A stretch of DNA of 64,000 bases from Fortiea sp. LEGE XX443 (lineage in GTDB: Bacteria > Cyanobacteriota > Cyanobacteriia > Cyanobacteriales > Nostocaceae), in assembly GCF_015206815.1 (NCBI RefSeq), contig NZ_JADEXZ010000020.1, positions 1-64,000 on the forward strand. Direction: 5' to 3'. The notes beneath the pieces were generated by a model. The model saw only the letters and a list, made by a program, of their open reading frames with translations, was not told where the DNA came from and ran no database searches. The position numbers were made by a program, and so were the translations under genes. How positions within the stretch are numbered: position 1 is the first letter of the stretch; every line of letters starts with the position of its first letter. This document shows positions 51,978 to 61,100 of the stretch, piece by piece.

Positions 51978-52712
51978 GACTTATCAGATTACCTAAAAAT
52001 AAAGTAAATAACTGTTGGGCTGTTGAGATGCAGTTTACTGATTTAGCATGAGAAGCAAGGACAAATTCTATGTTAGCTCGTCCAAATATACTGTTTTTAT
52101 ATATGAGGTCTAATCTATCAAAAGGTCAATGATAAAAATTTAAAGCATGATAAGTTTTTTAACTGTCTTGTCAGTTATTGTAGAAAATCTGTAAATCTTG
52201 CTATCATAGTTTGTTTTAAAATACTTTGAGCTAGAGAATAAGCAATACATACGAATTACGCACTACTAACTATATAAATAAGTCTTAAAAAACCACCAAA
52301 TAGCTACATATTGTCAAGTGAGTTAGGTATGTGGCCGTTATTTATTCATATTATTCTTGTGGGATGTAGGTTGTGAAAGTTTGTAGCTATATCGCTCCAA
52401 TTATCTAGTGTTTGTATTCAAAATAACTTTTTGCTGTAATGAATTATCCTTCCTAGCATCCAAAAGATGGAATTTATGTTCTATCTTTTGCGTTATTAAT
52501 CCTTAACAAAGAATGTTTAATGTCAAATAACTAGGTATACAAATACCTGATTTTATAAGTGAGGTCAACAATTATGCTGATGTAAATCATCCAGCATTTG
52601 ATCTAATGCTTCGTGTTTTTTGAACACTTATTGTGGTTTCAAAAATGCTTTGTTTGCAGTTTAATGCCCTGATATTTACAATTCGCTACGTGTCAAACAG
52701 GAGTAAATTGAT
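51978..52712. other. Long AT-rich intergenic, promoter region
   Basis: A 735-bp gap between the divergent adaptor gene and the small secreted-protein gene. It is AT-rich with a loose palindrome cttttgcgttattaatccttaacaaag near 52485-52513. No gene or element is recognised. A ribosome site (caggag) lies about 52698-52703, ahead of the small gene. Confidence 0.4.
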
Positions 52713-52925
52713 ATGTCTGCAACGCTGAAATCTTTGTTAATTGCAACATCCTTGATAGGCATCTGTTTGCCTATAGATACACCAGCACTTGCATACTCTA
52801 AACCACCTCAAACACGAAATTCTGAACAACTAAGCATATCTTCGCAGCCTAGTGAAGATCGAATATCACAAATACCTGGGCGCGACAGGGGTCGGTTTGG
52901 CCATCGTGACCGGGGTCGTAAGTAG
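52713..52925 (+). CDS. Small secreted protein with an Arg/Gly tail
   Basis: The 70-residue product starts with a good signal peptide (ATLKSLLIATSLIGICLPID, then TPALAYS with a likely cleavage after ALA). The mature part is polar and ends in GRDRGRFGHRDRGRK, very rich in Arg and Gly. I recognise no family. The leader resembles a Sec signal, not the leader of the RiPP precursor nearby, so it is probably not a second RiPP. It is separated from the exporter gene by 53 bp, tail to tail. The preceding aacaggagtaa also occurs before the RiPP precursor. Confidence 0.6.
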   Translation: MSATLKSLLIATSLIGICLPIDTPALAYSKPPQTRNSEQLSISSQPSEDRISQIPGRDRGRFGHRDRGRK

Positions 52926-52978
52926 GATGATGATAGGCAACATCATGGGGGATATTAGTATTCAGTCTCTACGCGCGA

Positions 52979-54805
52979 CTACTTGTAATCAGAAACACCA
53001 TAATGTTGTGCCTGCATATTCCACAGTGCCGTATATTCGCCTCCACGCTGTAAAAGTTCCTGGTGAGTGCCATCCTCAATTAAGTGACCTGCTTTGAGAA
53101 CTAGAATACGGTCAGCCATCCGCACTGAAGCCAGCCGATGAGTAATTAGAATAGTCGTTTTGCCCTCTGTTAACTCAATAAAACGCAGGTAGAGATCATA
53201 TTCGCTGCGGGGGTCAAGTGCCGCAGTCGGCTCATCCAACAGCAGTAACTGGGCTTCTTTGCGAACAAAAGCACGAGCCAGAGCTAACTTTTGCCATTGA
53301 CCACCAGAAAGTTCTGTACCACCAAACTGCTTACCCAGTGGTGTATCCTCCCTTGCGGGAAAATCATCCACTAGTTTAACAATATCGGCTTTTTCCACGG
53401 CATCTCTGAGAATATCAGGACGCTCTAGAGCAGCTAGGTTTCCCAAAGCGATATTTTCCCCTAGAGTGAGAGCATAGTGACCAAAGTCTTGAAAAACTCC
53501 AGCAATTTGCTGCCGCCACTGCTCTAAATTTAAATTTCTCAGGTCTATACCATCGACTAAAATACATCCTTGTGTGGGATCGTACAGCCTCGTCAACAAC
53601 TTAACTAAAGTAGTTTTACCTGCGCCATTGTCTCCTACTATGGCTACTGTTTGCCTAGGGTAAAGGGTAAAAGAAATATCCTGGAGAGCTAATCGACCAT
53701 CTGGGTAGCGAAAGTCAACTTTCTCAAAAGTAATACCTGAACGAATCGGGGTTGGGACTTTCTCTCCAGGTATACTTAGTGCCATTGGGATTGGGCAATC
53801 GAGAAAATTGAAAAATTGCTGCATGTAAAGGACATTTTCAAACAGTTCTAGCCAATTAGCAACAAATCTTTCTAGATTATTCTGGAAGTAAGTCAATGAC
53901 TGTACAAACAAAAGTACACTACCTGGGCTGAATTCTCCTCTAAAAGCCTTCTGTACCACCCAGTAGAAAGAAAAACCATTTCCCAATGTACTTAAAATAG
54001 CTAAACTAGACGACCAAAATGCTTGCTTGCCCCTCAAATGACGCATAGTTTGATGTAGAGACTGAAATGCTTGCAGATAACGCTCCATAAAAAATGAACC
54101 TAGCTTAAACAGTCTGATTTCTTTGGCGTAGGTATCAGTGAGCATCACCGAAGTATAATAATCCATTCTCCGAGCTTGAGGACTGTTCTCAAATAAAGTT
54201 AGCCAAATAGCTTTTCCATACTGAGAAGAAACTACTATCTGGGGTATAGTTGCGATCGCAATCACCAGAGGTATCCAAAAAGCTAGGGGAACTAGTAGAC
54301 CAACTATCACGACCAAAGTCACAAAAGACCGACCTAATTCAACCAAGTTCTCCAGTAAGCTCAATGGTTTATAGCTGACTTGTTCTTGGAGAAGTTGTAG
54401 TTCATCATAAAACTGAGAATCTTCAAAACGACTCAAATCTGAAAAAGTATCAGCTTTACGCATTAACAATAAGCTAATGTGAGCCGTTAACTTGTCATTG
54501 AGATTACCCTGAAGTGCGAATATCCAAGGAGATAAAAGCGTCTCTAGCAGCAAAGCTCCAACCCATCCTGCTACCAAAGGAGCAAGGATTGCATAGCCTA
54601 ATTCTATGCCGGATGTCAAAGCTGTTGTCACAGTATCTACCACTACCTTGGTAATCCAAACACTTATAGCCGGAAGAAACCCTTGTAATAAAGTGACAGC
54701 AATCAGAAAGAGCATTTCTTTAGGCGCTGCTGTCCATAACAATGGCAGAGAACGAAATAAAGCTCTAGTGTAATCTGTAAACCAAATTCTTAAATCGCTC
54801 ATCAA
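52979..54805 (-). CDS. ABC exporter of the RiPP cluster
   Basis: The 608-residue half-transporter has a membrane domain with about six helices (residues 25-310) and an ATPase domain with Walker A VGDNGAGKTTLVKLL, signature ELSGGQWQKLALARA and Walker B LLLLDEPTAALDP. It lacks the N-terminal C39 peptidase domain found in many bacteriocin exporters, so leader removal must be done by another protease or by none. It is transcribed away from the precursor gene, with 724 bp between. In this setting it most likely exports the modified peptide or gives self-protection. The alternative start is the second Met (54802). Confidence 0.88.
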   Translation of the reverse strand: MMSDLRIWFTDYTRALFRSLPLLWTAAPKEMLFLIAVTLLQGFLPAISVWITKVVVDTVTTALTSGIELGYAILAPLVAGWVGALLLETLLSPWIFALQGNLNDKLTAHISLLLMRKADTFSDLSRFEDSQFYDELQLLQEQVSYKPLSLLENLVELGRSFVTLVVIVGLLVPLAFWIPLVIAIATIPQIVVSSQYGKAIWLTLFENSPQARRMDYYTSVMLTDTYAKEIRLFKLGSFFMERYLQAFQSLHQTMRHLRGKQAFWSSSLAILSTLGNGFSFYWVVQKAFRGEFSPGSVLLFVQSLTYFQNNLERFVANWLELFENVLYMQQFFNFLDCPIPMALSIPGEKVPTPIRSGITFEKVDFRYPDGRLALQDISFTLYPRQTVAIVGDNGAGKTTLVKLLTRLYDPTQGCILVDGIDLRNLNLEQWRQQIAGVFQDFGHYALTLGENIALGNLAALERPDILRDAVEKADIVKLVDDFPAREDTPLGKQFGGTELSGGQWQKLALARAFVRKEAQLLLLDEPTAALDPRSEYDLYLRFIELTEGKTTILITHRLASVRMADRILVLKAGHLIEDGTHQELLQRGGEYTALWNMQAQHYGVSDYK

Positions 54806-55529
54806 TTAAACCTGATTTTTTATTCGATGTTAAATAAAATACGCTTTATCTTAAGTCCAGTTGATTAATAATGATTCGATACATCTGTGCAAAAATCTAA
54901 AACTCTTTCCTCGTTGCCCCTCTGCGGTCTTAATGATATCCCTATAAGCAGTATTACAAAGTTGTCCTTCATTATCAGAGGGCATTTTATTCTAAAGTTT
55001 CTCTAGTTTCTCTGCATCAGTAATCTAATGCAGCAAGTTATATTAGGTGCTATCTAAACTAAAAACAATACTACCTAAGAAAGAACAATATTACTATTAA
55101 GTGTAAAAACAATACTACTTAGGAAAGAATAAAAAGCTCTGGAAAAAGATAATGTTATAGAAGTTAGATGATCAAAAAAGACAATGTGACGCTAACAGTA
55201 GCGAAAATTTTCTCAAAGACTAGGTTTTAGGGAATATAAATCCCACAGGGAAGTTCTCTGCACTCACAATAAAGTGCTTTTGACCTTTTGTGGACTAGTA
55301 AGACTCTGAATAAGAGGCTTAGTGTTTTTGTTTAACTATACCTGTGTAGGGATGATAGTTAGGCATTAATCATTGTCTGATTTTTTGGTCATTCTTTACA
55401 CTCACTAGTTCAAATATGAATTCTTTTGTGAAAATGGATTGATGCAAAAACAGCATCCAAATTTTTCATGAACTTGAATGCAGATTTGTAACCAAGCTAA
55501 TGAATTGAAGTTAACAGGAGTAAGTCACC
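54806..55529. promoter_or_regulatory. Divergent regulatory region of the RiPP cluster
   Basis: 724 bp between the exporter and the precursor gene, AT-rich. It contains a two-copy direct repeat at 55061-55129 and the precursor's ribosome site (acaggag at about 55515-55521). No transcription factor gene lies inside. Promoters for both directions are expected here, but no clear -35/-10 pair can be defended. Confidence 0.5.
55061..55129. repeat. 25-bp direct repeat (two copies) upstream of the RiPP precursor
   Basis: aaaaacaatactacctaaga plus aagaa (55061-55085) and the nearly identical aaaaacaatactacttagga plus aagaa (55105-55129) are 44 bp apart, about four helical turns. A weaker related word (gaacaatattac) lies between them. 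A pair of spaced direct repeats in a divergent promoter region is a plausible regulator-binding site. Confidence 0.6.
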
Positions 55530-55907
55530 ATGCTTGCAGAAAAAACACTGACCCAACAAACAATAGATATGCGTTTGGTAGACAAAGCAGACAAACTAGA
55601 ACAACTTCTATTATCTGATGAGGAAATAGCAGCTTTAGAAAAGTTAGCAATGCCAGGAGAATTTGACTCTCCGATTACCCAAAGATGGTTTGCTAATTGC
55701 GGCGGATGTGGTGGATGTGTTGGATGTGTTGGATGTGTTGGATGTAGAGGATGTTTTGGCTGCCGTGGATGCCGTGGCTGCGGATGTCGTGGATGTGGCG
55801 GATGTCGTGGATGTGGCGGATGTCGAGGCTGCGGATGTAGAGTTAGTGATGCCGGAACAGTATCAGCTGTACTAGAAGACAATGATGAATTCGGATTTGG
55901 ATACTAA
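55530..55907 (+). CDS. TOMM/RiPP precursor peptide with a 17-Cys CxG-repeat core
   Basis: The 125-residue product has a charged helical leader (residues 1-56, with [18 protein letters not shown]), then a core from Cys57 to Cys103 made almost only of C-x-G triplets, where x is Gly, Val, Arg or Phe. It holds 17 cysteines. Two single-residue slips (C-G-C at 84-86 and 101-103) shift the triplet register. The acidic tail 104-125 contains [11 protein letters not shown] and no Cys. The core is like those of heterocycloanthracin-type precursors of Bacillus, where the cysteines become thiazoles. The genes downstream encode all needed activities. The ATG at 55530 follows an acaggag ribosome site. The antisense His/Pro-rich frame is a shadow of the repeat. 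Confidence 0.9.
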   Translation: MLAEKTLTQQTIDMRLVDKADKLEQLLLSDEEIAALEKLAMPGEFDSPITQRWFANCGGCGGCVGCVGCVGCRGCFGCRGCRGCGCRGCGGCRGCGGCRGCGCRVSDAGTVSAVLEDNDEFGFGY

Positions 55908-55995
55908 ATAACCTGGAGATAGAGCAGCAATTCAGTAATTCTATAAACCAAATTTCTTGAGTTTAGAGTTACAAAATCTGTCTCCAATAGCCGAT

Positions 55996-56060
55996 AAAAC
56001 CCTGTTTTTTGTACACTTTTTTTAAATTCACCAGTGTTATAGCCGTAAAAACAGGGTTTT
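55996..56060 (+). terminator. Hairpin between precursor and maturation genes (attenuator or terminator)
   Basis: AAAACCCTGTTTTT (55996-56009) is perfectly complementary to AAAAACAGGGTTTT (56047-56060), with a 37-base loop, 90 bases past the precursor stop. The 3' arm ends in TTTT followed by cattttc. Such a structure would let most transcripts stop after the precursor, giving an excess of substrate over enzymes, or would shield the precursor mRNA from 3' decay. Confidence 0.6.
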
Positions 56061-56144
56061 CATTTTCTGAATATTGCTGGATAAAATCGAGTTTTTTGAT
56101 ATTCCTATTTCTTTTATAGAGCTTGGGATAATAAAACAAAGCCT

Positions 56145-57269
56145 ATGAAATTAAACGATGATCAACGCTTGCGTCTACTAGAACATGTTGTTATTCACGT
56201 TGTACCTCCAGATTGCAATGGTGAAGAAACTATGATCTTCAATACGACGCGACGAACGCTGACAGTGAAGGGTCAAGCACTGCACGATGTAGAAAAGATT
56301 GTCTTACCTTTACTAAACGGCTCCCAAACAATAGGAGAAGTCCGGGATAAGCTTGGGGAAAAATTGACAGATGCTTCATTAAATCAATGTCTAGAATTTT
56401 TGATGGACAATCGCTTAGTTGAAGAGTTTGTAGAAGAGCCAGTTGATTTAGATAATCGGGCTTATTTACTCCCTCAAATCAGCCTTTATCACGAGCTAGG
56501 CTTTGAGCAAAAAGATGTCCTGAAACACTTAGCTAATGCTAGAGTAGCTATTTTTGGACTTGGAGGTTCGGGGCTGGTAGCAGCAACCAATTTGGCTACT
56601 GCTGGTATCGGTTTTCTTCGCCTGTGCGATGATGTCTGCACTGTTGAGTCTGATTCCCTGATGATGTCAGCCTGGATAAATAAAATCGGTGCTTTTCGAG
56701 GTGTGGAAGCGGCTAGACAAATAGAGGCGATCGCAGAAGTAATCCAGACTGAGATCGTGACAGATTCTTTGACGGACGACGCTACAGTAAATGCTTTGCT
56801 GGATGACGTTGATCTCGTAATTGTCGCCACCGATGCCGTATCTGTGAATTTAGCATATCGCCTGAACAGACTATGCCTGAAAATGCAGCGCCCACTGCTC
56901 CCAGGCGGGGCGGCTGGTGTTGGAGGAACTGTCGGGCCATTAGTCTTTTCTCAGGAAAATCCCTGCTATCTTTGCTATCGAATGCGGTCTATGGCTTGTG
57001 CCAAGCTTCCAGAAGCAGAATTGGCGATTGAACAATTTCTTAACCGAGAACGCCGTTCTCAACCACGGCTGCGAGAAAGCTTGCCCATAGGTCAGATGTT
57101 GGTTGGAAGTTACCTAGCTCTTGAAGCAGTGAAGATGTTGCTCGGTTTACCGATCGCCACTGATGGTAAATTACTGCATCTAGACTTGCTCGGCACAAAG
57201 CTAACTCACAACGTTGTGCTAAAGAAACCAGGTTGTCCGCATTGCTCACCAAAACAGGTGACAGTGTAA
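56145..57269 (+). CDS. ThiF/E1-like leader-binding protein of TOMM synthesis (cyclodehydratase partner)
   Basis: The 374-residue protein has an N-terminal winged-helix leader-recognition part (about residues 1-95, ending SLNQCLEFLMDNRLVEEF), then a ThiF/E1-type Rossmann fold (FGLGGSGLVAATNLATAGIG at about 134-153). A structural zinc site is built from CYLCYRMR and PGCPHCSP. In TOMM systems this protein binds the precursor leader and presents the core to the YcaO enzyme; the E1-like fold usually no longer adenylates. The second ATP-site motif of true E1 enzymes is not recognisable. It overlaps the longest YcaO frame, and the ATG is preceded by a weak ribosome site. Confidence 0.88.
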   Translation: MKLNDDQRLRLLEHVVIHVVPPDCNGEETMIFNTTRRTLTVKGQALHDVEKIVLPLLNGSQTIGEVRDKLGEKLTDASLNQCLEFLMDNRLVEEFVEEPVDLDNRAYLLPQISLYHELGFEQKDVLKHLANARVAIFGLGGSGLVAATNLATAGIGFLRLCDDVCTVESDSLMMSAWINKIGAFRGVEAARQIEAIAEVIQTEIVTDSLTDDATVNALLDDVDLVIVATDAVSVNLAYRLNRLCLKMQRPLLPGGAAGVGGTVGPLVFSQENPCYLCYRMRSMACAKLPEAELAIEQFLNRERRSQPRLRESLPIGQMLVGSYLALEAVKMLLGLPIATDGKLLHLDLLGTKLTHNVVLKKPGCPHCSPKQVTV

Positions 57270-57316
57270 AAAGTCAACACTCAATACTCGCTACTGTCAA
57301 GACAGGAGAGAATACG

Positions 57317-58627
57317 GTGAATGCAGCAGTTGCTAGTCCACGCTGGCGCGATTTAGTTAGCCCCCATACAGGAATTATCCGAGCCATTGATAGATTCACC
57401 AAGCCTTATACAGAGTTTGATCTGCCTGTTTTGTGGCAAGCCGAATTAGCAAATTTTCAGCTTCGCAAGCAGCAGGATGATTTACGCTACGGTGTAGGTA
57501 GGGGGATGACTGATGAGCAAGCAATTTTTGGTGCTGTAGGCGAAGCTATTGAGCGCTACTGCGGGGGTATTGTTGATCCTCGGCAACTAATTTTTAGTAG
57601 CTACGCAGAATTAGGCGATAATGCCGTCTATCCTCCAGCTTTTTTCTCTTTTTCTGAAAAACAATACTCTGACCCAACTTTTCCATATCCAGCTTTCGAT
57701 CCAACAACGCAGACTTCATGGATGCCTGCCCTTTCTTTGGTAAGCAACCAACAGGTTTTCGTTCCAGCGTTTATGGTTTATTTGGACTGGGACAGCGATT
57801 TAGAAGGAGATTATATTTTACCTGTCACTTCTAATGGGATGGCTAGTGGCCCAAATCTTGAGTTTGCTGCCTACGGTGGTTTGTGCGAGTTGATTGAGCG
57901 CGATGCTTTTATAATTACATGGTTAAACCGCCTACCTGCTCCACGCATTTATTTCGCTCACCGGCCAGGAATTGAGACTGAAATTTTACGCCACTATAAT
58001 CGATTTGGCGTTGAGTTAGTAGCCTTCGATTTTACTACTGATATTAAAGTCCCGGTTGTGATGGCAATGTTAATTGACCGTTCAGGCAGAAGCCCAGCTG
58101 TTGCGACTGGCTTAGGATGCCATCTCGATGGGGCAACAGCGCTTCGCAAGGCAATTTTTGAAGTTTGCCAAGCCCGCTTTGGTGACATAGAACGCAAGGC
58201 TGGCGGCGCTGGGGCTAATCTTAATACATATGAAGATATTAAAAATTTGGACGATCACAGCGCTTTTTTCTACAAAACGGCTCGGCTGGGCGAGTTGGAT
58301 TTCTTATTTGACCATGACCAATACATAACAGTTGAAGATTTACCAATTTACACGTCTTCAGCAGAGGTAGAAAAATTGCAATCGGTCATTGCAAGGTTGC
58401 ATTCAGTGGGTGCTGAACCATATTTGGTGGAGATTACAACTCCTGATATTGCGTCACTCGGTTTCCGAGTAGTGCGGATTTTGGCTAGTGAACTAGTCCC
58501 TATATATTTTGGCCACGGACTAGAGCCACTGGGGAGTCGGCGTTTGTTCGAGGTACCAGAAAGGTTAGGTTATGGTGGACGACGTACCGCAGACGACTTA
58601 AATCCTTGCCCACATCCTATGGCTTAA
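57317..58627 (+). CDS. YcaO cyclodehydratase (SagD-type)
   Basis: The protein (436 residues from the chosen start) uses ATP to activate backbone amides so that Cys side chains close into thiazolines. Conserved YcaO ATP/Mg sites are GRGMTDEQAIFGAVGEAIER, then EFAAYGGLCELIERDAF, with later GLGCHLDGATALRKAIFE. The C terminus ends NPCPHPMA, close to the PxPxP tail important in cyclodehydratases. The frame is open from a TTG at 57233, overlapping the previous gene. I prefer GTG 57317 because aggagag lies seven bases upstream and the first part of the longer version is not family-like. Confidence 0.9.
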   Translation: MNAAVASPRWRDLVSPHTGIIRAIDRFTKPYTEFDLPVLWQAELANFQLRKQQDDLRYGVGRGMTDEQAIFGAVGEAIERYCGGIVDPRQLIFSSYAELGDNAVYPPAFFSFSEKQYSDPTFPYPAFDPTTQTSWMPALSLVSNQQVFVPAFMVYLDWDSDLEGDYILPVTSNGMASGPNLEFAAYGGLCELIERDAFIITWLNRLPAPRIYFAHRPGIETEILRHYNRFGVELVAFDFTTDIKVPVVMAMLIDRSGRSPAVATGLGCHLDGATALRKAIFEVCQARFGDIERKAGGAGANLNTYEDIKNLDDHSAFFYKTARLGELDFLFDHDQYITVEDLPIYTSSAEVEKLQSVIARLHSVGAEPYLVEITTPDIASLGFRVVRILASELVPIYFGHGLEPLGSRRLFEVPERLGYGGRRTADDLNPCPHPMA

Positions 58628-58688
58628 TGCAGGGAACAGGTGACAGGCTTGAAAGTCTTCTTATGATTAGTTTGAGGAAATTAGAGTT

Positions 58689-59420
58689 ATGTACACAGCC
58701 AACGAGCCACTGGAGTTAGCGCTTCTATATCATTTAAACTCTCCAGTACCTAAAAGTTATGTCAAGCGTGTTCCGGCTACCGAACTGCGGTATATGCCGG
58801 AGGCTCCTTTTCTGGAACTGCCGCCAGCACCACACAATAACCCGCTGACGGAGCTTTTGCAGCGGCGTTCTTCTGTGCGATCGTTTGAAAATACATCTAT
58901 GCCGTTGATCAAATTGGCTCAACTGCTGGATGCAGGATGTGGCCTCAATGGGCTGCGTCAAATGGATGATTACACTTATGAAGCTCGAAACTCACCATCT
59001 GCGGGAGGACTTTATCCGATTGAGCTTTTTGTATCGACGCAAGCGGTAGAAGGTTTAGCCGCCGGATTGTATCACTACGAACCACGTGGTCACGGGCTTC
59101 ATCGGGTCAATAATTTAGTACCAGCAGATTTTGTGGAACCGTTATTGCAACAAGATTACGCAGTGAATGCGAATGCTTTGTTTGTGTTTACGTCTGTTTT
59201 TATGCGCTCAATGTGTAAATACGGTGCGCGTGGCTACCGTTTTGCACTTTTAGAAGCTGGTCATCAAGCTGAAAATATATGTCTCATGGCTGTGCAATTG
59301 GGGCTGGAAAGTCTTTGTATAGGTGGATTCTATGATGTAAGTTTGAACACCATGTTAGGTATTGATGGAAAACGTCATGCGGCGCTTTACTGTGTTGCCG
59401 TTGGTACTGAGAGTAAGTAG
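58689..59420 (+). CDS. SagB-type FMN dehydrogenase
   Basis: The 243-residue protein has the nitroreductase-fold motifs of SagB/ThcOx: FMN-binding RRSSVRSF near residue 60, NSPSAGGLYPIELF, the Lys-Tyr pair in CKYGARGYRFALLEAGHQAE, and GGFYD near the C terminus. It oxidises thiazolines to thiazoles in the TOMM pathway, so the product is expected to be aromatic. It follows the YcaO gene by 61 bp on the same strand and is the last gene of the cluster. A 189-bp gap with gcgatcgc words separates it from ispG. Confidence 0.92.
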   Translation: MYTANEPLELALLYHLNSPVPKSYVKRVPATELRYMPEAPFLELPPAPHNNPLTELLQRRSSVRSFENTSMPLIKLAQLLDAGCGLNGLRQMDDYTYEARNSPSAGGLYPIELFVSTQAVEGLAAGLYHYEPRGHGLHRVNNLVPADFVEPLLQQDYAVNANALFVFTSVFMRSMCKYGARGYRFALLEAGHQAENICLMAVQLGLESLCIGGFYDVSLNTMLGIDGKRHAALYCVAVGTESK

Positions 59421-59609
59421 ATTTATGATGCAATATTTTATAGATGTGGCGATCGCTCCTAAAAATTAAGAATCTTTAAGTTGTAGTTATCAGATTTTTT
59501 ATCTTCTTTTTGGCGATCGCATCATCCAAACCAGCACATCCTGTGGCAATCTGAGAGACAAGGATGTTAAATCTGATATTTTAGCTACAAAAATTTACTT
59601 CATAGAGTT

Positions 59610-60836
59610 ATGCAAACTCTTCCTACACCTACCACTTCAAACATCACATCTAGTCAACCCACCTTTGACACTACCATTAAGCGGCGCAAAACCCGTCCTG
59701 TAAAGGTTGGTGATGTCACCATTGGCGGTGGCTACCCTGTTGTGGTGCAGTCAATGATTAATGAAGATACTCTTGATATTGATGGTTCTGTAGCCGCTAT
59801 TCGTCGTTTGCACGAAGTTGGCTGTGAAATCGTTCGTGTCACTGTGCCTAGCATAGCTCACGCTGTAGCCTTGGCAGAAATTAAGCAAAAACTCATTAAA
59901 AGTTACCAAGATGTCCCAATTGTGGCGGATGTGCATCACAATGGCATGAAAATTGCCCTAGAAGTCGCCAAGCACATCGAGAAGGTACGTATTAATCCAG
60001 GTTTGTATGTGTTTGAAAAACCAAACACCAATCGCACTGAATATAATCAAGCTGAATTTGCAGAAATTGGCGAAAAAATTCGGGAAACTCTAGAACCTTT
60101 AGTAGTTTCTTTGCGCGACCAAGGTAAAGCCATGCGTATTGGTGTCAATCACGGTTCCTTAGCCGAAAGAATGCTGTTTACCTACGGCGACACCCCAGAA
60201 GGAATGGTGGAATCGGCTTTAGAATTCATTCGCATTTGTGAATCTTTAGATTTCCACAACCTAGTTATTTCCATGAAAGCTTCACGAGTTCCCGTGATGG
60301 TGGCCGCCTATCGCCTATTAGCCAAGCGCATGGATGAATTAGGTATGGATTATCCCTTGCATCTGGGTGTAACAGAAGCAGGTGATGGAGAATACGGCAG
60401 AATTAAATCTACAGCTGGTATTGCCACCTTACTTGCAGATGGCATCGGCGACACCATCCGCGTATCACTCACAGAAGCACCAGAGAACGAAATCCCTGTT
60501 TGTTACAGCATCTTACAAGCTTTGGGATTGCGGAAAACAATGGTGGAATACGTCGCCTGTCCTTCTTGTGGACGCACTTTATTTAACTTAGAGGAAGTGC
60601 TACACAAAGTTCGAGAAGCTACCAAGCACTTAACTGGTTTAGATATAGCCGTTATGGGTTGCATCGTTAACGGCCCTGGCGAAATGGCAGATGCTGACTA
60701 CGGCTATGTTGGCAAAACTCCCGGTTACATTTCTTTGTATCGTGGGCGAGAAGAAATTAAAAAAGTACCGGAAGCCCAAGGTGTGGAGGAGTTAATCAAC
60801 TTAATTAAAGCAGATGAACGTTGGGTAGACCCATAA
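59610..60836 (+). CDS. ispG: 4-hydroxy-3-methylbut-2-en-1-yl diphosphate synthase
   Basis: Fe4S4 enzyme of the MEP isoprenoid pathway, ferredoxin-dependent in cyanobacteria. The 408 residues show [20 protein letters not shown], the TIM-barrel core with [16 protein letters not shown], and the cluster cysteines in [14 protein letters not shown] and [16 protein letters not shown]. Length fits the bacterial (not plant-type) enzyme. The next genes are a protease and Uma2 genes, so it is not in a pathway operon. The 16 residues before the first conserved motif are Ser/Thr-rich. Confidence 0.97.
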   Translation: MQTLPTPTTSNITSSQPTFDTTIKRRKTRPVKVGDVTIGGGYPVVVQSMINEDTLDIDGSVAAIRRLHEVGCEIVRVTVPSIAHAVALAEIKQKLIKSYQDVPIVADVHHNGMKIALEVAKHIEKVRINPGLYVFEKPNTNRTEYNQAEFAEIGEKIRETLEPLVVSLRDQGKAMRIGVNHGSLAERMLFTYGDTPEGMVESALEFIRICESLDFHNLVISMKASRVPVMVAAYRLLAKRMDELGMDYPLHLGVTEAGDGEYGRIKSTAGIATLLADGIGDTIRVSLTEAPENEIPVCYSILQALGLRKTMVEYVACPSCGRTLFNLEEVLHKVREATKHLTGLDIAVMGCIVNGPGEMADADYGYVGKTPGYISLYRGREEIKKVPEAQGVEELINLIKADERWVDP

Positions 60837-61100
60837 GAAGTCTAAAGTGTGAAGTATGAAGTATAAAGTGATGTAGAGATGCTGTTGGCTGCTGCTCGCC
60901 GAGAAGCGACTGTTGTTAGCGACGCAGGAAAATCACCGGAAGAACTAGTAGAGTTTAAAATTTCATACTTCAGACTTTCCCACCTCGCCGGATTGTCAAG
61001 TATTTTGATGAAGTTAGGAATACATGCCCGGTCTTTGCAGAATACCTGTGTTAGATTGGGCATACTGACTATTATTTTTCCCTCTGACACAGCTGTCATT

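Noticed and set aside
52713..52925. Second RiPP precursor
   Set aside because: Its N terminus is a Sec signal peptide and the tail has no Cys, so it does not fit the maturation enzymes next to it.
55511..55882. Minus-strand frame full of His-Pro repeats opposite the RiPP precursor
   Set aside because: It is the antisense of the C-x-G codon repeat; no ribosome site, and the plus-strand gene explains the periodicity.
60879..61100. N-terminal extension of the CtpA-type protease
   Set aside because: The first 74 codons are derived from intergenic repeat words and would bury the signal peptide that begins after ATG 61101.
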